From Cyanobacteria bacterium OH_SFB_17 (GTDB taxonomy: Bacteria > Cyanobacteriota > Vampirovibrionia > Gastranaerophilales > Gastranaerophilaceae), in the NCBI GenBank assembly GCA_023395735.1, contig JAEWYI010000044.1, forward strand, positions 1 through 19,160: a DNA stretch of 19,160 bases. Direction: 5' to 3'. The notes under the pieces are model-generated. The model made no database searches. It had not been told where the DNA came from and saw nothing but the letters and a program-made list of their open reading frames with translations. This document shows positions 1-6,343 of the stretch, in pieces (positions within the stretch are counted from its first letter, which is position 1; each line of letters begins with the position of its first letter). Both the position numbers and the translations under genes were made by a program.

Positions 1-492
<492 letters not shown>

Positions 493-624
493 TAATTACC
501 TAGGTTATCCTAGGGAGTTAAGATGATGCGTTAAAAACTTATAATCATTATGCAACTTTCAGCGTACCAAAGCTGGTACTGGGACTTTTTGAGCAAATTA
601 GCTCGAAAAATCCTTACACAAGCT
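493..624 (+). other. 23S-5S internal transcribed spacer with hairpins
   Basis: No gene is seen between the 23S and 5S sequences. Three small stem-loops are visible: CCTAGG/CCTAGG with loop TTAT (499-514), GTACCA/TGGTAC with a 4-nt loop (564-579), and GAGC/GCTC flanked by T and A runs (586-610). They are plausible rRNA processing structures, but nothing identifies a specific RNase site. No tRNA is recognisable here. Confidence 0.6.
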
Positions 625-742
625 TTTCGGTGATCAAGCGTGAGGACACCACCCGTTCCCATCCCGAACACGGTCGTAAAGACTCACTGCGGCGAAAATA
701 CTTGGAGGGCCACCTCCTGGGAAGATAGCTCGTTGCCGAAAT
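625..742 (+). rRNA. rrf: 5S ribosomal RNA
   Basis: About 118 nt, the normal size for 5S rRNA. The 5' end TTTCGG (625-630) pairs with CCGAAA (737-742) to close helix I. The internal core has the typical CCCATCCCGAAC box (658-669) and the GAAGATAG...CGTTGCC segment near the 3' end. The helix GGAGG/CCTCC (704-708 and 713-717) is intact. It lies about 130 nt downstream of the 23S end, as expected for a bacterial rrn operon, and is followed at once by a terminator. End positions are set from the helix I pairing and could be off by 1-2 nt. Confidence 0.93.
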
Positions 743-749
743 CTATTTT

Positions 750-791
750 AAAAAAGAGAATGATTACATTTAGTGATTGTTCTCTTTTTTT
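750..791 (+). terminator. Rho-independent terminator of the rRNA operon
   Basis: AAAAAAGAGAA (750-760) pairs with TTCTCTTTTTT (780-790) around a 19-nt loop, and the T run continues to 794. It sits 8 nt after the 5S 3' end. The stem is AT-rich, but the placement and long T tract fit an rrn operon terminator. Confidence 0.75.
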
Positions 792-799
792 TTTGAAAA

Positions 800-820
800 G
801 TTTTTTGTTTTTTGTTTTTT
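800..820. repeat. Short tandem repeat, (GTTTTTT)x3
   Basis: Three exact copies of the 7-mer GTTTTTT lie between the rrn terminator and the second 5S-like sequence. This is low-complexity sequence prone to slippage; no function is suggested. Confidence 0.8.
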
Positions 821-833
821 GTTTGAAAAAAGG

Positions 834-1007
834 GAAACCACCCCCTCTCGCGAAATGATACTTAATCATTTCGCTCGGCAGAGTCATCCCGAACACGGTC
901 GTAAAGACTCCCCTTCATTTTGACTTGACATTTGGTCAACTCAAAACTGAGTCCTTGGCGAAAATACCTGAAGGGCAAGCACCTTTGAAGATAGTTCGTT
1001 GCAGAAA
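834..1007 (+). pseudogene. Degenerate, interrupted second 5S rRNA copy
   Basis: Positions 885-910 are identical over 26 nt to 660-685 of the upstream 5S gene. Positions 957-1006 align without gaps to 691-740 with about 41 of 50 matches, including GAAGATAG and CGTTGC. The two blocks are separated by a ~46-nt insert (911-956) where the real 5S has about 5 nt. Upstream, GAAACCACCCC (834-844) may be the remains of the 5S CACCACCC region, cut off by a 40-nt hairpin repeat (845-884). In the 3' block the GGAGG/CCTCC helix has become GAAGG/CCTTT, which still pairs. That suggests it was once a functional diverged copy, later broken. It has no intact helix I, so it is unlikely to be incorporated into ribosomes. 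Confidence 0.7.
846..930 (+). repeat. Dispersed hairpin repeat, copy A
   Basis: It starts with a perfect 10-bp hairpin, GCGAAATGAT (850-859) / ATCATTTCGC (865-874), with a 5-nt loop, followed by CAGAGT and then AAAGACT. A second copy lies at 2367-2447 in the same orientation. Hand alignment is ungapped over the first 64 nt, with about 43 matches. Copy A overlaps the 5S-like segment, so either the element inserted into a 5S copy or the element carries 5S-derived sequence. Confidence 0.6.
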
Positions 1008-1060
1008 TTTTTCATTTTTTTATTTATACGTTTTTCTTATTTAAGTTTAAATCAGTGCAT

Positions 1061-1867
1061 TTATTGATATAAATAATAACTTGTAGAATGTCCTGAAAGG
1101 TCAGTAAACTCGCATCCTCCTGTATTGAAGGAATATCCGTTTTGTGAGCCATTGACATAGAACATCATTACATCATGTCCAAATTTATTGGGCGCTTGTT
1201 TCCCATTGATATCAATTGCTATTATTGGAGGTGAAGATGATAGTGTTGAATAGGGGATGATTATCATTCCATTTTTTAAGACAATTGATTCTTTATTCTT
1301 TAAATTGCTGGTTCTCCATCCTCCGCAGCCTGAAGTTGCTTGGTTTATGTCATATTGTGTTGCTGTAGTATTTTTAGATTGGTATACACTATCTATGCCT
1401 TTGTATTCGGGCATACACCCATCTGTAATCGAAGTTCCAGCCGCGCATGATTTAATTATTGAAAGATTATTTTTAAATTCGCTCATAAAAGTACCGCAGT
1501 CAGAGAAAAGGCCATTGTAATCAGATGGTAAATTTGACCCGTCCGCTAATTTATAGCTTGTGCAATTCCCTTCTTCGCTATAATTAACACAAGTAGCCGA
1601 ACCATAAGGGTTTTTTTGCCAGTAATAGCAAGCGTATGGGTAGTTGCTGTTGTCGTTAAGTACTTTTTTTAGGGCATTATTGATTAAAGAATAAGCTATT
1701 TTTGCACCTGTTTTAGATGTTTGGATTTGGATTTTATTTACTAAGGTTGGAATTGTAAATTCAGCAATAATTCCGATTATCCCAATTACAATCAAAACTT
1801 CTGCTAACGTAAATGCTGAAAAATTTTTATATCGTTGAAACATCCCCAAGTTTTTAATAAAAATCAT
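1061..1867 (-). CDS. Type IV prepilin-like exported protein (copy 1)
   Basis: 268 aa. Residues 1-18 form a basic leader ending in A18, followed by F19-T-L-A-E23 and a hydrophobic helix to about residue 42. This is the class III signal of type IV pilins and pseudopilins, with Glu at +5 of the mature protein, so prepilin peptidase should cut before F19. The rest is a soluble, exported-looking domain with eight cysteines. Near residues 137-151 is an I-I-K-S-C...C motif, and at 219-236 D-I-N-G...P-N-K-F-G-H-D...F; both recur in the other three prepilin-like genes of the window. The start is supported by AAGGAAA upstream of ATG. It stands alone on the minus strand with no pilus assembly genes nearby. 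The exact role (pilus subunit, minor pilin or T2SS pseudopilin) cannot be told. Confidence 0.85.
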   Translation of the reverse strand: MIFIKNLGMFQRYKNFSAFTLAEVLIVIGIIGIIAEFTIPTLVNKIQIQTSKTGAKIAYSLINNALKKVLNDNSNYPYACYYWQKNPYGSATCVNYSEEGNCTSYKLADGSNLPSDYNGLFSDCGTFMSEFKNNLSIIKSCAAGTSITDGCMPEYKGIDSVYQSKNTTATQYDINQATSGCGGWRTSNLKNKESIVLKNGMIIIPYSTLSSSPPIIAIDINGKQAPNKFGHDVMMFYVNGSQNGYSFNTGGCEFTDLSGHSTSYYLYQ

Positions 1868-1896
1868 TTTTTATTTTCCTTGTTTTTAATCAATTT

Positions 1897-1925
1897 ATTT
1901 TATCATATTTTATTATTTAGTGCAA
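1897..1925 (-). promoter_or_regulatory. Sigma-70-like promoter for prepilin copy 1
   Basis: On the minus strand, TTGCAC (1925-1920) is 17 nt from TAAAAT (1902-1897). The -10 is preceded by TGA, giving an extended -10. The predicted transcript would start near 1890, leaving a leader of about 24 nt that holds the Shine-Dalgarno sequence. Confidence 0.55.
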
Positions 1926-1934
1926 AGTCTTAAT

Positions 1935-1963
1935 AAATTGAGTTTTCTGTATTAACTCAATTT
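1935..1963 (-). terminator. Hairpin terminator after the 87-aa gene
   Basis: AAATTGAGTT (1935-1944) and AACTCAATTT (1954-1963) form a perfect 10-bp stem with a 9-nt loop, 14 nt beyond the stop of the upstream minus-strand gene. On the minus strand it is followed only by TTTATT, so it may be a weak terminator. Confidence 0.45.
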
Positions 1964-1977
1964 AACTGTTGAAAAAA

Positions 1978-2241
1978 TTAAAATTTGAATTTAAAATTTT
2001 TGAGAACCTTTTTTAATGCGAGTTGGACATTATTTTTGTGTCTGGCATAAGCATCAGCAGGGCAATCTTCTATTGAACGCAAGTTAGATTGTCTTCTCGC
2101 CATATCGATTGAAGTTTTGTTTATTTGTGCAATTTTTGATAAATTTTCAAATTCTTTTTGTCCATCTGCAATTGTTAGGGTGTTTTCTATTTTTAATTTT
2201 TTTGTTTGCGCTAACTTAGTGAAGATTTTAAAAATTTTCAT
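1978..2241 (-). CDS. Small basic protein of unknown function
   Basis: 87 aa from the ATG at 2241, which has a good RBS (AAAGGGA, then 5 nt). A start 10 codons further upstream is possible but has no RBS. The protein is Lys-rich and predicted mostly helical, with no signal peptide or membrane segment. It has one Cys in E-D-C-P-A-D-A-Y-A-R-H (58-68) and a basic tail ending K-N-F-K-F-K-F. I do not recognise a family. It lies between two prepilin genes, is followed by a hairpin and is preceded by the dispersed repeat, so it is probably a single-gene unit. RBS and terminator support it as a real gene; the function is unknown. Confidence 0.6.
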   Translation of the reverse strand: MKIFKIFTKLAQTKKLKIENTLTIADGQKEFENLSKIAQINKTSIDMARRQSNLRSIEDCPADAYARHKNNVQLALKKVLKNFKFKF

Positions 2242-2366
2242 AAAATTCCCTTTACTCTTTATCTTAGTCAATAATAGGTTGGGGGCGTTAATTTGTCAAC
2301 AAAAATTCTAAATGTATATTTTATCTTGTACTTATTTTTAGTTTAAAGTGAGGAAAATAATCTCAC

Positions 2367-2447
2367 TCTTATAAAATGATAATTAATCGTTTTGTTTTGT
2401 AGAGTGCTTCAGAACCTCTTTGCAAAGACTTTCTCTATTCAGACTTG
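2367..2447 (+). repeat. Dispersed hairpin repeat, copy B
   Basis: Copy B of the element at 846-930, in the same orientation. The hairpin is AAAATGAT (2373-2380) / ATCGTTTT (2386-2393) with a 5-nt loop. The stem is kept although several bases differ from copy A. TAGAGT, GCAAAGACT and CAGACTTGG follow in the same order. It has no downstream 5S 3' half, unlike copy A. Confidence 0.55.
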
Positions 2448-2501
2448 GTTTTTTATTTAACCCAATGTGTAAATATTCGGAATGTTCAGTATTTAATTAA
2501 A

Positions 2502-2536
2502 TAGACATATTGTTTTTGATATTGTATAATTTAATT
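2502..2536 (+). promoter_or_regulatory. Promoter of a probably leaderless prepilin mRNA
   Basis: TAGACA (2502-2507), a 17-nt spacer, then TATAAT (2525-2530) and 6 nt to the ATG at 2537. Transcription starting about 7 nt after the -10 would begin at the A of the ATG. No Shine-Dalgarno is present. This decides the start of the next gene against the upstream TTG at 2510, which would lie inside the promoter. Confidence 0.65.
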
Positions 2537-3181
2537 ATGAAGAGTGCGTTTTGGTTTTTAAATAAAAATGGGTTTACACTTGCTGAGATTTTAATAACTC
2601 TTGGTATAATCGGAGTGGTTGCTGCGCTTACAATTCCAACATTGATAAGTAATTTTCAAGATCAAGAATATAAAATTGCATACAAAAAGGCTTTTTCACT
2701 AGCTTCTCAGGCTTGGACAAGTGCTGTGTCTGATTATAGGGTTGATTCAAGGACTTCATGGACTGATAAGGAAAGTAGAATAAATAATTTTATGACTTTT
2801 AAATCTTATTTCAAGGTAATTAAGGATTGCGACAGTAATAATAATGCTGAGTGTTGGGATAGTTCGGGTGAAAAATATTATACAAATGCACCTATGGCTT
2901 CTGGATCTGCCTTTATTGATTCTTCTGGGATGGCATGGTCAATAACTTCAAATGGTGATGGACAAGGACAGGAGATTCTTGTTGATACAAACGGGATGAA
3001 AAAACCAAACAAATATGGGCAAGATAGATTTTTGTTTATCCCGCAAACAATTGATGGTGGTGCTGTAGGACTTCCTATAAAAATTATTCCGTCTAAGAGT
3101 GATTACACATCTGAAGATAGTAATGTATGTCCGTCTGGGGATGTTCATCCGTGTTATTATCAATCGTGGTTGTATAATTAA
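2537..3181 (+). CDS. Type IV prepilin-like exported protein (copy 2)
   Basis: 214 aa from ATG 2537. The leader is short and ends N-K-N-G12, followed by F13-T-L-A-E17 and a hydrophobic helix to about residue 36: a classic G|F prepilin peptidase site with Glu at +5. The globular part has four cysteines. K-V-I-K-D-C98...E-C106-W matches copies 1, 3 and 4. D150-T-N-G...P-N-K-Y-G-Q-D...F167 is the second shared motif and resembles an acidic Ca-binding turn, which is inference only. It is likely anchored in the inner membrane until assembled. The gene follows the second dispersed repeat and precedes an unrelated membrane protein gene on the same strand. No pilus motor, secretin or prepilin peptidase genes are in the window. 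Confidence 0.85.
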   Translation: MKSAFWFLNKNGFTLAEILITLGIIGVVAALTIPTLISNFQDQEYKIAYKKAFSLASQAWTSAVSDYRVDSRTSWTDKESRINNFMTFKSYFKVIKDCDSNNNAECWDSSGEKYYTNAPMASGSAFIDSSGMAWSITSNGDGQGQEILVDTNGMKKPNKYGQDRFLFIPQTIDGGAVGLPIKIIPSKSDYTSEDSNVCPSGDVHPCYYQSWLYN

Positions 3182-3285
3182 TTTAAAGTTGGTGCTTTAT
3201 AATTTGCTATTTTATTGAATCTATTATCCTTTCTCAATTTTTAGTTTTATTTTTGTAATTATAGTAAATAATATTTTGTTACAAT

Positions 3286-3316
3286 TTGATTTTTTTAGTT
3301 TCTTTTAATTTATAAT
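3286..3316 (+). promoter_or_regulatory. Weak candidate promoter for the 491-aa protein gene
   Basis: TTGATT (3286-3291) and a consensus TATAAT (3311-3316) are separated by 19 nt, longer than ideal. The start would be near 3323, ahead of the AGGGG RBS at 3335-3339. Confidence 0.35.
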
Positions 3317-3346
3317 AGAAAAAATTTAACAAATAGGGGCGGATTT

Positions 3347-4822
3347 TTGAAAGTTTCTTTATTTAAAGAAAGTAGTTTGGTATACGTTGATGTAAAAAAA
3401 AATAATCATCAGCAAACTTTCACGTCCTTGCCGCCAATATATAAAATAGAAAAAGTAAATCACATTAAAAAAGTTTTGCCTATTGTTGCTTTTGCAGGTT
3501 CTGTTTTAGGCGCATTAGGTTATTCAATCGGGGCTTTAGGGCTTTTTTATGATAATTACAAAGAAACAGGTCATATTTTTACGCCAAAACATAAAAAAAC
3601 AAAAGAAGAAGGCGTAAAAACAATAACTACGTCTACAAAATTCGGTAAAATAGGTCTGCAATCAGGAAAAGCCGCATGTTCTGCAACTGCAGTCGCAGGC
3701 GTTGCCTGCGGACTTGGAGAAGGAATACCTTTAATGGCGTTGGGAGATTCAACTAATCTTGCGTCTTCAAGAATTTTGGAAACACCTGTTGGAACAGGGT
3801 TGTTCGGAATCGGAATTGCATCTATTTTTGCAGGGCTTGCTCTGGATAATACTCCTGAACTTAAATTAAATGAATATGAAGTAATGGCGGAAAAAAGTCT
3901 TGCAAAAAAAGCTAAAATTTATCTTGTTAATATAAAAGAGACCGCAAAAGAAATCGGATCTTCGATTTTTCAAATTGGAAAAAATATTTTCAACCCGAAA
4001 TTTCTAAAAGATAATATAGTCCAAGGCACTCCGAAAACGGTTGTTTTCAGTGAATCAGTCAACAAAGACGGCGTTATTTCTGTTTCAAGAATGTTAAGGC
4101 ATAATAAAAATTACGTAATGCATGCAGCATCTTTCACATTAGCAGCAGGCGGGCTCGGCATAATTATTTCATCCCTGTTGGGTGCAAAAAAAGCCGAAAA
4201 AGCATCTTTGAAAGTTGAAGAAGGCGGATTCTTGTTTGATAATTTGGGAATAACAAGATACGGAATGGACAAGGTTACAACCGGACAAAAACCTTCTGGA
4301 CTGTCTTTTGCAATTGGCGGCGTCGTAAATGCAATAAGCCAGTTTGTTGGTCTTGATAATAAAGATGGAAGAGCTTTGCAATGGTTAGGGATTGCCGGAG
4401 TTTTTCTCGGTTATTCGATTGACAGGGGAAAACATTTGAAAGATACAATGAAATTAGCAAAAGAAAGGCCAGAAATTACAAGAGTAATTAGAGAGTGGAA
4501 AATTGATTTATCAAAAATTTGTAAAGACAAAACTGAGTTGAAAAAACTTCAATCAGAAATAAAAAAAGGACAAACAATTACCAATGAAAACTTTGTTAAA
4601 ATTGAAAAAGGAATAAATGATTTGTTGTCAGGCAACTATAAAGATGTAGAATCAGCAAAAACTAAAATCAAAGAATTGCTTCCGCAGGATGCAGCTGAAA
4701 ATCTTATTAAAACCGAAAATCCATTAGGGTTTGAAAAAACAAAAAATATTCTCGAAATATGCAGCGAAAAAATATTCAACACAAAAAATCCAAAACTAGT
4801 TTCGGTGAAAAACGGTAATTAA
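3347..4822 (+). CDS. Unknown multi-pass membrane protein
   Basis: 491 aa, TTG start, supported by AGGGG 7 nt upstream. I do not recognise the family. About six hydrophobic, Gly/Ala-rich segments are visible, near residues 43-67, 109-132, 147-166, 256-279, 316-335 and 344-358. They are followed by a charged, helical soluble tail (about 360-491) rich in Lys and Glu. The segments fall in two groups of three with a ~90-residue Lys-rich stretch between them, so the protein may be an internal duplication, though identity between halves is low by eye. There is no signal peptide, enzyme motif or Cys cluster. Its stop codon directly abuts the stop of the convergent HD-GYP gene. Possible roles, such as an envelope or scaffold protein, are guesses. 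Confidence 0.75.
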   Translation: MKVSLFKESSLVYVDVKKNNHQQTFTSLPPIYKIEKVNHIKKVLPIVAFAGSVLGALGYSIGALGLFYDNYKETGHIFTPKHKKTKEEGVKTITTSTKFGKIGLQSGKAACSATAVAGVACGLGEGIPLMALGDSTNLASSRILETPVGTGLFGIGIASIFAGLALDNTPELKLNEYEVMAEKSLAKKAKIYLVNIKETAKEIGSSIFQIGKNIFNPKFLKDNIVQGTPKTVVFSESVNKDGVISVSRMLRHNKNYVMHAASFTLAAGGLGIIISSLLGAKKAEKASLKVEEGGFLFDNLGITRYGMDKVTTGQKPSGLSFAIGGVVNAISQFVGLDNKDGRALQWLGIAGVFLGYSIDRGKHLKDTMKLAKERPEITRVIREWKIDLSKICKDKTELKKLQSEIKKGQTITNENFVKIEKGINDLLSGNYKDVESAKTKIKELLPQDAAENLIKTENPLGFEKTKNILEICSEKIFNTKNPKLVSVKNGN

Positions 4823-5935
4823 TTATAAAACCATTTCTTCAAAATTTGTGGTATCGTTGTAGCTGAACATGTGCACAAACGTGTAAAGTGCATCAGCCGA
4901 AAATCTTTGGGTCCCGATGCTGAGCATAACTTTAAGTGCATCTTTTGTATTATTAATTTTGAAATGAGTTCTATTAGAAGTCAGATTGTCAAAATAGTTG
5001 CAAACATTGACAATTCTGCTTTCAATTTTGATATTGTCTCCTGATTTTCCAGCAGGATAACCTGAGCCATCATTGTTTTCATGGTGGTCAAGTGCTACTC
5101 TTGCAATATTTTCAGGAAGATTCATTTCAATTCTTATCATTCTGTAGCCGATTTTTGTATGGTCTTGGATAAGTTTTTGTTCTTGACTAGAAAGTGTAGT
5201 TTTTGCAAGCAAATCGTTAGGAAGTTTTGATTTTCCTATGTCGTGCAATAGTCCTGCTAAAACAATATCGTAGATTGCATTTTCAGGCAATTCCATTTTT
5301 TTTGCAAGCGCACCGCTTAAAATGGCAGTGTTTAGTGCGTGACACCTGTTGTATTCTCCAAGAAGTTTAAGCTGGGATGACAAAAATATTTCGTTTGTCT
5401 CAGAAACAATATCTTGGACAATTTTATCTCTGACGTTTGCATACATTCCAAGCATTTCCATAGGCTGTTTTTCGTCCATTGAAGATACGATTTTGTTGTA
5501 AAATGCTTTTATTTTAAGCTGAGTTTGAGGGTCAATTTTTGCTTTTTTGTTAATCGGACCTCTATAATTTACAATGTCAATGTCATCGACAGAAAGCTTG
5601 TTTCTTAGGATTGTTGAAGGTTTCATATCAAAAGTTTCGACGATTAAATCTTTTTGCTCAAGTTCTTGTTCAACTTCCTGTAGTTCTTGTTCGTACGATG
5701 TTTGTTGAATTTTTTGAGTTAATTTTTCGATTTCTTCTTCGTTTATTTCAATAGGTTGCTCATCAGCTTCCAGAGGTTCTTCATCTCTGTACAGTACATT
5801 TATGTGGCGAAGCTGAAGGAGTTTTCCGGGGGTAAGGACTTCTCCTGCTGCAAAAAGTTTTTCACCAAATTCTGAATAAATATTGTATGGTAAAATTTTA
5901 TGAGATATTAATTCTTCTGTAGATACAATTTTCAT
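4823..5935 (-). CDS. HD-GYP domain protein (c-di-GMP phosphodiesterase family)
   Basis: 370 aa. Residues 1-50 form a small N-terminal domain, then an acidic, probably coiled-coil linker (55-97), then an HD-GYP domain from about 165 to 345. Visible motifs are H199, L-L-H231-D232-I-G-K, H259, H284-H285-E and D-G-S-G-Y-P (289-294). HD-GYP enzymes hydrolyse cyclic di-GMP, often to GMP, using a two- or three-metal site. Here the usual V-A-D-x-Y-D-A-L-T-S reads V-C-N313-Y-F-D-N-L-T-S, so the last expected metal-binding Asp is Asn; activity may be changed or lost. There is no receiver domain or membrane segment, so it is cytosolic. TATAAT lies 6 nt before the ATG and no RBS is seen, suggesting a leaderless transcript. 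Confidence 0.88.
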   Translation of the reverse strand: MKIVSTEELISHKILPYNIYSEFGEKLFAAGEVLTPGKLLQLRHINVLYRDEEPLEADEQPIEINEEEIEKLTQKIQQTSYEQELQEVEQELEQKDLIVETFDMKPSTILRNKLSVDDIDIVNYRGPINKKAKIDPQTQLKIKAFYNKIVSSMDEKQPMEMLGMYANVRDKIVQDIVSETNEIFLSSQLKLLGEYNRCHALNTAILSGALAKKMELPENAIYDIVLAGLLHDIGKSKLPNDLLAKTTLSSQEQKLIQDHTKIGYRMIRIEMNLPENIARVALDHHENNDGSGYPAGKSGDNIKIESRIVNVCNYFDNLTSNRTHFKINNTKDALKVMLSIGTQRFSADALYTFVHMFSYNDTTNFEEMVL

Positions 5936-5941
5936 ACATAT

Positions 5942-5950
5942 ATTATAACA
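5942..5950 (-). promoter_or_regulatory. Extended -10 promoter, HD-GYP gene (leaderless)
   Basis: On the minus strand, TGT precedes TATAAT (5947-5942), forming an extended -10. Six nucleotides separate it from the ATG at 5935, so the predicted first base of the mRNA is the A of the ATG. The -35 region is poor (TGTGCA at a 17-nt spacer), as is common with an extended -10. Confidence 0.5.
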
Positions 5951-5993
5951 ATTTTTCAGATTAATGCACAGTACATTTGAATGAGATTTAATA

Positions 5994-6308
5994 TTAGTTT
6001 TGGTCTATTGAAGAGTCGCGTTTTATGAATTCACAAACTTCCTCAAGTCTTTTGTCTTCCATCACGTCTATCAGTTCTTGAATTTTTTTAATTTTTCCAA
6101 GCTCAAATCCAACTTCAGCAAGTAATACGCAATCATTGCATAGCCTGTAATTTTCATATTGGATTGACCCTGCAAGACATGCGTTTTTATTGCAGCAATC
6201 ACATTCAAAAAATTCATCGACTATGGTCGGGTCGTCTTCAATGTCGTCAAGTCTCATTTGTTCAACTACTTTTTGCATTTCTTCTGTTATTTTAATTTCG
6301 TCTTTCAT
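5994..6308 (-). CDS. Small Cys-motif (zinc-ribbon-like) protein
   Basis: 104 aa, no family recognised. The centre holds C36-D-C38-C39-N-K-N-A-C44 and, 13 residues later, C57-N-D-C60. This spacing suits a zinc ribbon or similar small metal site. The flanks are acidic and helical (1-30 and 65-100). There is no signal peptide or membrane segment, so it should be cytosolic. AGAGGA, 6 nt before the ATG, supports the start. It lies 35 nt downstream of pdxJ on the same strand, so it is probably cotranscribed, although nothing in the sequence ties it to B6 metabolism. A structural or regulatory role is possible. Confidence 0.75.
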   Translation of the reverse strand: MKDEIKITEEMQKVVEQMRLDDIEDDPTIVDEFFECDCCNKNACLAGSIQYENYRLCNDCVLLAEVGFELGKIKKIQELIDVMEDKRLEEVCEFIKRDSSIDQN

Positions 6309-6343
6309 TTATATCCTCTTTATTTTTTAAAATTTCCTAAAAC

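Noticed and set aside
800..830. Possible CRISPR-like or tandem array
   Set aside because: Only three 7-nt T-rich units with no spacers; low-complexity sequence. No CRISPR array was seen anywhere in the window.
640..896. Two short open frames (plus 640-858, minus 684-896) across the 5S region
   Set aside because: They cover the 5S gene, its terminator and a poly-T stretch; no RBS or protein-like composition.
2510..2536. TTG start at 2510 for prepilin 2
   Set aside because: It lies between the -35 and -10 boxes, has no RBS and adds an unlikely leader; ATG 2537 gives a standard prepilin leader.
1061..3181. A type II secretion or type IV pilus operon
   Set aside because: Only prepilin-like genes, on opposite strands with separate promoters; no ATPase, platform protein, secretin or peptidase.
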